From Phycisphaeraceae bacterium (lineage in GTDB: Bacteria > Planctomycetota > Phycisphaerae > Phycisphaerales > UBA1924): a DNA stretch of 64,000 nt. Under the pieces are notes generated by a model that worked only from the letters and a program-made list of their open reading frames with translations, was not told the origin of the DNA and made no database searches. Below are positions 59,822-64,000 of this stretch, in pieces. A program made the position numbers and the translations under genes. How positions within the stretch are numbered: position 1 is the stretch's first letter; each line of letters begins with the position of its first letter. The stretch spans positions 96,896 to 160,895 of the forward strand of contig JAHBWW010000007.1 of the NCBI GenBank assembly GCA_019636795.1, written 5' to 3'.

Positions 59822-60703
59822 ATGCTGATATCACCTTGGGCCATTGTTCTGCCACCGAGTTTGTGGATTCTGGTTGTGACGCTTGTGGCACTGCTGGCGG
59901 GGGCTGCGGCGTTGCATGCTTTGGGGCGTATCGGGCTTTCGGGCTTGAGTGCCTGGCTTTGCCGTGCGCCGGGGCTGGATCTGGTGATTTTGTACTTCAC
60001 GGTCCTGCCGCTGATTGTGGGGCCGATCGTGGGCGTGCGAAGCGCGCGGGCCGACCCGGATGGCTCGGCACCGGACTGGTTGGCAGCGGGAATGGGCTTG
60101 CTCGCGGCGGTTGTGGCGCAGATTCTCACGGTCATGTTGTGGACGGTTGCGCACGAACTGGCGCACCGCGAGGCAAGGCGCGGCCCGCGGATTGTGCATC
60201 AACTGAACCGCACTGTGGGGCGGTTTCGGAATCACACGGCTGTGTGGTGGACGGCGTGGGCGGTGCCGTTGTTTGCGCTGGTGCGACTCGCGGAGTATTT
60301 TGTGTATCCGCCGCTTGTGTGGCTTGTGCGGTTTCCTCGATACAACCAGGGGGAATGGGTGAACGTCAGCCGGCACAAGTTTCGCGGGCTGGTGGGGCAT
60401 GATCTGATATGGTGCCTGTACTGCGACTGGATGACGGGGGTGTGGAGCCTTGGGACGGAGATGCTGCGCAATGTTGAGAGTTTCTGGTGTCCGATTCGGT
60501 TCGACTCGACCAAGAAATGCGAGAACTGCCGTGTCGATTTCCCGGATCTTGATGGAGGCTGGGTGGCGGCGAGCGGCGAGATGAGTGACGTTGTGGCCAC
60601 GCTCGATGCGCACTACACGCCCACGAGCACCAATGCCTGGTTCGGGCATCCGGCGAGGCTGACGGTCGAGGGCAAGCCTACAGGCGAAAGCCGCGCAGAC
60701 TGA
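59822..60703 (+). CDS. membrane protein with HExxH and cysteine pairs, function unknown
   Basis: 293 residues. Three or four hydrophobic segments cover the first 175 residues (SLWILVVTLVALLAGAAALH, LVILYFTVLPLIVGPIVGV, MGLLAAVVAQILTVMLW, TAWAVPLFALVRLAEYFVYP). Right after the third segment lies TVAHELAHREARR, an HExxH motif. The soluble C-terminal part has a conserved-looking aromatic/cysteine patch, DLIWCLYCDWMTGVWSLG, FWCPIRF and KKCENCRVDFPD. A metal site is possible. I do not recognise the family. The stop is 5 nt from the convergent neighbour. Confidence 0.75.
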   Translation: MLISPWAIVLPPSLWILVVTLVALLAGAAALHALGRIGLSGLSAWLCRAPGLDLVILYFTVLPLIVGPIVGVRSARADPDGSAPDWLAAGMGLLAAVVAQILTVMLWTVAHELAHREARRGPRIVHQLNRTVGRFRNHTAVWWTAWAVPLFALVRLAEYFVYPPLVWLVRFPRYNQGEWVNVSRHKFRGLVGHDLIWCLYCDWMTGVWSLGTEMLRNVESFWCPIRFDSTKKCENCRVDFPDLDGGWVAASGEMSDVVATLDAHYTPTSTNAWFGHPARLTVEGKPTGESRAD

Positions 60704-60708
60704 TGGAT

Positions 60709-62031
60709 TCAGCCGAGTGCCTGGCTGAAAGCCGCGAGAAACCGCTGGACATCGAAGAAGTCGATCACGCCGTCGTTGTTGACATCGGCCGAGGGGTGAT
60801 TGGCGGCAAAAGCAGCCAGAAATGCCTGGACATCGAAGAAGTCGAACATGCCGTCGCTGTTGAAATCGGCGATGAGCGCGTCGGCCGCTGCTGTGCGCAG
60901 CACGCCATAGATGTACTGCCCGAACCACGCGCCGCCGGCGTTGCTGAGATGGACAACGCCGTTCATGAAGCCGAGCGCGTTCATCTCGTCGTATCCGCTG
61001 AAGAGGTCGAAGAGGTTGATGTAGCCTGTGCCGCGGGCGCGCGCGACGCGGAGAATCGCGTCGGCCTGCGGGCCGATAAGCGGGCGGAAGGGATGGTGCG
61101 TCATCAGGATGATTTTCGTCGAAGGGAGCTGGGCTTGATAGAACGCTACGAGTTGATCGAGATTCGACTCGTAAAAGGCGACGTTGTTGAGTTCGGCTCC
61201 GCTGGCATCGAGCATGATGATGAGCAGTTGCATGTCGAGGCTGCGCAGGCAGTCGGCTACGGCGTCGGTGCGCGAGGCGAGGAACTGCAAGGGCCCCGCG
61301 CCGCCGCGCGCCAGCCGGTGATAACGCAAGCCCGGAGAGGCATCGCGCATTTCGAAGGCGTTGACCTGCACCGGCTGCACGCCTTCGTTGCGGATGCGGA
61401 TGGATGTCAGAACGTCGGGGCCGCTGGCACCGGTGTCGATGACGAGTCTGGCGTGCTGAGGCTGGCCTGCGGGAATTGCGGTATCAATCGTGGCGAACAA
61501 GGTGTCAGCGACTTCTATCTCCATGACACCGCCGCCGACTTGACGGATGTAGTGGACGATCACCTCACGGCCGAAGGCCTGAAATGTGGTGTACCCGGGC
61601 GCGATGATGCGTTCGATTTGGAACCACATTCCATCGGGTGCCGACTCGCCAGCCGCATCGAACGGGCCGGTGTCTTCGGAGAAGGTGGAACCGGGGCCGT
61701 AGATCAGACCAAGCCCGCAACGAGGGCCGACGCTGTTTGCTCCACAATCGCCCGCGAACTTTGCCAGTGCGAGGTAGCCATCGCCGGAACTGCCGTAGTC
61801 GGCCCAGAAGCGTCCGCGGAGGTGCCAGTTGTATGAGCGGTTGAGGAGACTGACCGAGTCGCCGACGATGCCGAGAGAACCTACCTGGCCGCTTTCGAGT
61901 TCGCGGAACAGGGGAAGGACTTGTCGGGGGAGGTCTTCGACCAGAGGCCTGGTCTGGGCAAAGGCGTCGCTGCCAATGTTGCAAACGACCGATAACACAC
62001 AACTTATCGCCAACTTTGTGCGTGCGTTCAT
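60709..62031 (-). CDS. SGNH hydrolase-like protein with GC-type dockerin domain
   Basis: 440 residues with a signal peptide (LAISCVLSVVCNIGSDAFAQ). An SGNH/GDSL-like domain is suggested by GSLGIVGDSVSLLNRSYNWH (block I GDS) and, near the C-terminus, FMNGVVHLSNAGGAWFGQYI (block V-like His). MTHHPFRPLIGPQADAILRV lies between. The C-terminus has two GC-type dockerin units: DFNSDGMFDFFDVQAFLAAF and DVNNDGVIDFFDVQRFLAAF. The substrate (polysaccharide ester or lipid) is unknown. It is divergent from rplU. Confidence 0.82.
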   Translation of the reverse strand: MNARTKLAISCVLSVVCNIGSDAFAQTRPLVEDLPRQVLPLFRELESGQVGSLGIVGDSVSLLNRSYNWHLRGRFWADYGSSGDGYLALAKFAGDCGANSVGPRCGLGLIYGPGSTFSEDTGPFDAAGESAPDGMWFQIERIIAPGYTTFQAFGREVIVHYIRQVGGGVMEIEVADTLFATIDTAIPAGQPQHARLVIDTGASGPDVLTSIRIRNEGVQPVQVNAFEMRDASPGLRYHRLARGGAGPLQFLASRTDAVADCLRSLDMQLLIIMLDASGAELNNVAFYESNLDQLVAFYQAQLPSTKIILMTHHPFRPLIGPQADAILRVARARGTGYINLFDLFSGYDEMNALGFMNGVVHLSNAGGAWFGQYIYGVLRTAAADALIADFNSDGMFDFFDVQAFLAAFAANHPSADVNNDGVIDFFDVQRFLAAFSQALG

Positions 62032-62221
62032 AGGTACTAGTGATAGCCGATCGGGGCGGTCGGTACAAGACGATCTGGGCCTGGGGCGGAGGGATTGGGT
62101 GGTGCGTGGTCGCCCGAACAGCACCTCTGGCCTATTATCGAGGCCCCGTTGCGGGCCGGGAATGGAAGTCGGACCTCGGGTCCGCCCCGAAGCTTCGCGC
62201 GGCTGAGAACGGAACGCAGAC

Positions 62222-62548
62222 ATGTACGCCATCATCGAAGAATCGGGCGGCCAGCGCAAGGTCACACAGGGCGACGAAGTCTTCATCGACCTCTATCAGC
62301 ACGGCGGAGCCAGCATCGGCGACAAGATCACCTTTGACAAGGTGCTGGTTGTCGGGCCTGAAGGCGGCACCGCGAAAATCGGTACGCCGTATGTCGCGGG
62401 CGCGAGCGTCTCGGCTGAAGTCCTTGAACCCGTGGCCAAGGGTGACAAGATCTACATCCACAAGTTCCGCGCCAAGAAGGGCTATCGTCGCAAGACCGGC
62501 CACCGCCAGCGCTTCACGCGCGTCAAGATTACCGCGATCGCGGGCTGA
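62222..62548 (+). CDS. rplU: 50S ribosomal protein L21
   Basis: 108 residues: MYAIIEESGGQRKVTQGDEV, FIDLYQHGGASIGDKITFDK, VLVVGPEGGTAKIGTPYVAG and KFRAKKGYRRKTGHRQRFTR are L21 signatures. In most bacteria rpmA (L27) follows within a few tens of bases. Here the next 170 nt hold a REP-like hairpin and then an unrelated gene; no rpmA is in the remaining 1.4 kb. The SGNH gene is divergent, 190 nt upstream. Confidence 0.96.
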   Translation: MYAIIEESGGQRKVTQGDEVFIDLYQHGGASIGDKITFDKVLVVGPEGGTAKIGTPYVAGASVSAEVLEPVAKGDKIYIHKFRAKKGYRRKTGHRQRFTRVKITAIAG

Positions 62549-62565
62549 CGACTACTCCAGATTGC

Positions 62566-62598
62566 CCGTGCCACCGCTCGCCGGTTCCTCCGGCGAGC
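62566..62598. repeat. REP-like hairpin repeat, copy 1
   Basis: The first 29 nt (62566-62594) are identical to 63235-63263. Within it GCTCGCCGG-TTCCT-CCGGCGAGC (62576-62598) is a perfect 9-bp hairpin. It starts 18 nt after the rplU stop and has no T tract, so it resembles a REP element more than a terminator. Confidence 0.8.
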
Positions 62599-62667
62599 AG
62601 TGCAACGCATCACCTGCCGTGATACACTGCCGCGATGGATGCCTCTGGCCCCACCTCGATCCGCAAG

Positions 62668-62710
62668 CGGATGGTGCCACCTGCCGCGTGATCGGTGCCA
62701 CCCGCCATGT
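62668..62710. repeat. further GGTGCCACC copies between rplU and the next gene
   Basis: GGTGCCACCTGCC and GGTGCCACCCGCC lie near 62672 and 62695, sharing the GTGCCACC core of the REP hairpins at 62568 and 63237. They look like partial or degenerate members of the same repeat family. Confidence 0.5.
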
Positions 62711-62722
62711 TAGAGGCACGCC

Positions 62723-63163
62723 ATGACGGCAGATTTTGACTATCTGAATCCGCAGCACCTCGACAATGACCAACTCTACCGACTACTGGGCAGAGGTTTG
62801 GTATGTCCTTGGTGTGGCACTTCAAGCGTGCGAAAGCGAAAGTATCGCAAGGATCGAGTGGGCCAAGATGTTTGGTATGAGACGCCGCTTCGACGTGAGG
62901 AACCGCATTGGGTATGCATCAGCTGTTTCTACCTTGTTTACAACTACTGCAGTTGGGGACCAGAAGACACTCCTGACCGCCGATCAGTTGAGCTGATCGC
63001 CGCAAGCGAGGGCTTGTCACTCGTCGACTTCGTACGGATGGCCTGGAACCACCAACTTTTTTTGATTTCAGAGATGGAGAAGGCTGGACATCCAGACTCG
63101 ACCCTTGCGCACTTGAAGCACCGCTACTTGTCACTTTTGAGTAAGTACGCGTCAAGCGAATGA
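62723..63163 (+). CDS. hypothetical protein with two cysteine pairs, between REP copies
   Basis: 146 residues. LVCPWCGTSSVRKRKYRKD (CxxC near residue 28) and WVCISCFYLVYNYCSWG (CxxC near 65) could form a zinc ribbon; the rest is charged and helical (DSTLAHLKHRYLSLLSKYAS). Its base composition is clearly lower in GC than the neighbours, and it lies between two copies of the REP repeat, suggesting recent acquisition. No ribosome-binding site is obvious. I do not recognise the family. Confidence 0.65.
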   Translation: MTADFDYLNPQHLDNDQLYRLLGRGLVCPWCGTSSVRKRKYRKDRVGQDVWYETPLRREEPHWVCISCFYLVYNYCSWGPEDTPDRRSVELIAASEGLSLVDFVRMAWNHQLFLISEMEKAGHPDSTLAHLKHRYLSLLSKYASSE

Positions 63164-63234
63164 CGCACCGACGCATCGCCGTACCGTTTGTCATAGAAAG
63201 GCTGGTGGCACTGATCACGCGCATGTGTATCGAG

Positions 63235-63337
63235 CCGTGCCACCGCTCGCCGGTTCCTCCGGCCGGGTGCCATGGCCATGGCTCTGCATGGCCATGATGA
63301 AGCCGGGCGCCGTGGCCATGGCCCTGCATGACCACGA
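63235..63337. repeat. REP cluster upstream of the RAYT gene
   Basis: Three units in a row: the 29-nt repeat (63235-63263) identical to copy 1; a 36-nt element (63262-63297) rich in GCCATGG and CATGGCC; and a diverged copy of that element (63302-63337, 5 differences in 36). The 36-nt element has an exact inverted copy at 63963-63998. Confidence 0.85.
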
Positions 63338-63389
63338 ACAGTGACAAGCCGAGGCACGGACACCAGAGCCCACTCGCTACACTCCACCG

Positions 63390-63953
63390 ATGTCTCCCCG
63401 CGCTCACCGCACACGCTTTGAGAACCTCAACCACGCTCGCTTTATCACCTGCTCTTGTTTCCAGCGGCAAAGGTTTCTCGATCGCGACCGCTCGCGACGA
63501 TGGTTCGTCGAGGCACTCGAGCGTGCCCGCACGCTCCACGGCTTCGACCTGTGGGCCTGGGTCATCATGCCCGAGCATTTTCATCTGCTTCTCTTCCCTC
63601 GCCCCGGCGGCCCGCCCATGGGGTCCATCCTGCTGTCGATCAAACAGTCAACAGCCAGACGGGCGCTCAAGTGGACAAGAACGAACCGCCCGGACGCCCT
63701 TCATGTCGTCGAAGATCGCAGGCCGGACGGATCGGTCGCCCACCGATTCTGGCAACGCGGCGGCGGCTACGACCGCAATGTGTGGTCGGATAGAGACATC
63801 TGGGAGAAGATCAACTACATCCACACGAACCCGGTCGCACGCGGGCTCTGTGCGCGGCCCGAAGACTGGCCCTGGTCGAGCGCCCGGTCGTTCCGCGATC
63901 CTGAGGCGGGCCCGATCCGCATGGATCGGGTGCGGATCCTATCGCGGCCGTAG
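63390..63953 (+). CDS. REP-associated tyrosine transposase (RAYT, Y1_Tnp/HUH family)
   Basis: 187 residues. FENLNHARFITCSCFQRQRF at the N-terminus, the HUH motif VIMPEHFHLLLFPRPGG (His-Phe-His near residues 62-64) and DIWEKINYIHTNPVARGLCA with the catalytic Tyr near residue 143 and NPV-RGL, followed by PEDWPWSSARSF, define the Y1 transposase of the RAYT group. Such enzymes nick single-stranded REP hairpins and are usually single-copy chromosomal genes. Exact inverted 36-nt repeats flank it. Confidence 0.95.
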   Translation: MSPRAHRTRFENLNHARFITCSCFQRQRFLDRDRSRRWFVEALERARTLHGFDLWAWVIMPEHFHLLLFPRPGGPPMGSILLSIKQSTARRALKWTRTNRPDALHVVEDRRPDGSVAHRFWQRGGGYDRNVWSDRDIWEKINYIHTNPVARGLCARPEDWPWSSARSFRDPEAGPIRMDRVRILSRP

Positions 63954-63962
63954 GGATGTCCG

Positions 63963-63998
63963 TCATGGCCATGCAGAGCCATGGCCATGGCACCCGGC
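63963..63998. repeat. 36-nt element, inverted copy downstream of the RAYT gene
   Basis: Exact reverse complement of 63262-63297, starting 10 nt after the RAYT stop. The pair brackets the RAYT gene like terminal REP/BIME units. The window ends 2 nt later, so more units may follow. Confidence 0.9.
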
Positions 63999-64000
63999 TC

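Overview
The window is a high-GC bacterial chromosome segment with strong marks of a Planctomycetota lineage, most likely class Phycisphaerae. Pointers are GC-type dockerin domains (motif DFFDVQ) on three secreted proteins, a choice-of-anchor A protein with a PEP-CTERM-like tail, a pseudopilin of the 'GFTLIELLVVIAIIALLIG' type, a 52-residue MJ0042-like zinc ribbon protein, and ribosomal proteins with long lineage-style extensions. This placement is inferred from gene content only.

Layout. 1-10.5 kb: housekeeping and envelope genes (nnrD fragment, Pmp3-like peptide, GNAT, tRNA-Thr(CGU), hflX, an S41 protease, tsaD, exonuclease III, pseudopilin, RidA, choice-of-anchor A surface protein). 10.7-25.6 kb: one minus-strand ribosomal cluster (S10-spc-alpha type) from rpsJ to rplQ with secY and rpoA inside. 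It lacks rpmD, infA, adk, map and rpsD at their usual places and ends in a UUCG-loop terminator. 25.9-37.5 kb: a secreted protein of unknown function, ruvB, a purA-uppS-cdsA run followed by a coiled-coil protein whose zinc ribbon has lost its cysteines, an FHA protein, hemW, an RluA-type pseudouridine synthase, a degenerate 6-phosphogluconolactonase and a ThiD2-ThiE fusion. 37.5-48.5 kb: a thioredoxin-like/peptidase fusion, an M16 peptidase, an HDOD signalling protein, recO, a dehydratase-ACP-dehydratase cassette, a PAS-LuxR regulator and a two-gene beta-oxidation unit. 48.5-62.0 kb: secreted and surface proteins (three GC-type dockerin proteins, one with FG-GAP repeats; a TPR lipoprotein; a tricorn-like protease), plus an aldehyde dehydrogenase and a TIGR01777 epimerase. 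62.0-64.0 kb: rplU without rpmA directly behind it, followed by a small mobile neighbourhood: a REP-associated tyrosine transposase (RAYT), its 36-nt inverted repeats, a 29-nt REP hairpin repeat and an atypical cysteine-pair protein.

Observations most worth a second look: (1) three perfect copies of a heptamer lie across the start codon of the choice-of-anchor A gene and put its best ATG out of frame, as expected of a slippage-switched gene; (2) at least seven genes carry a TANNNT-like -10 hexamer ending 6-7 nt before the start codon, which predicts leaderless mRNAs; (3) the RAYT and its repeat family; (4) L22 carries an N-terminal XRE-like helix-turn-helix domain; (5) L36, short-form S14 and the coiled-coil zinc-ribbon protein have all lost zinc ligands. 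I saw no CRISPR array, rRNA, prophage or integrated plasmid.
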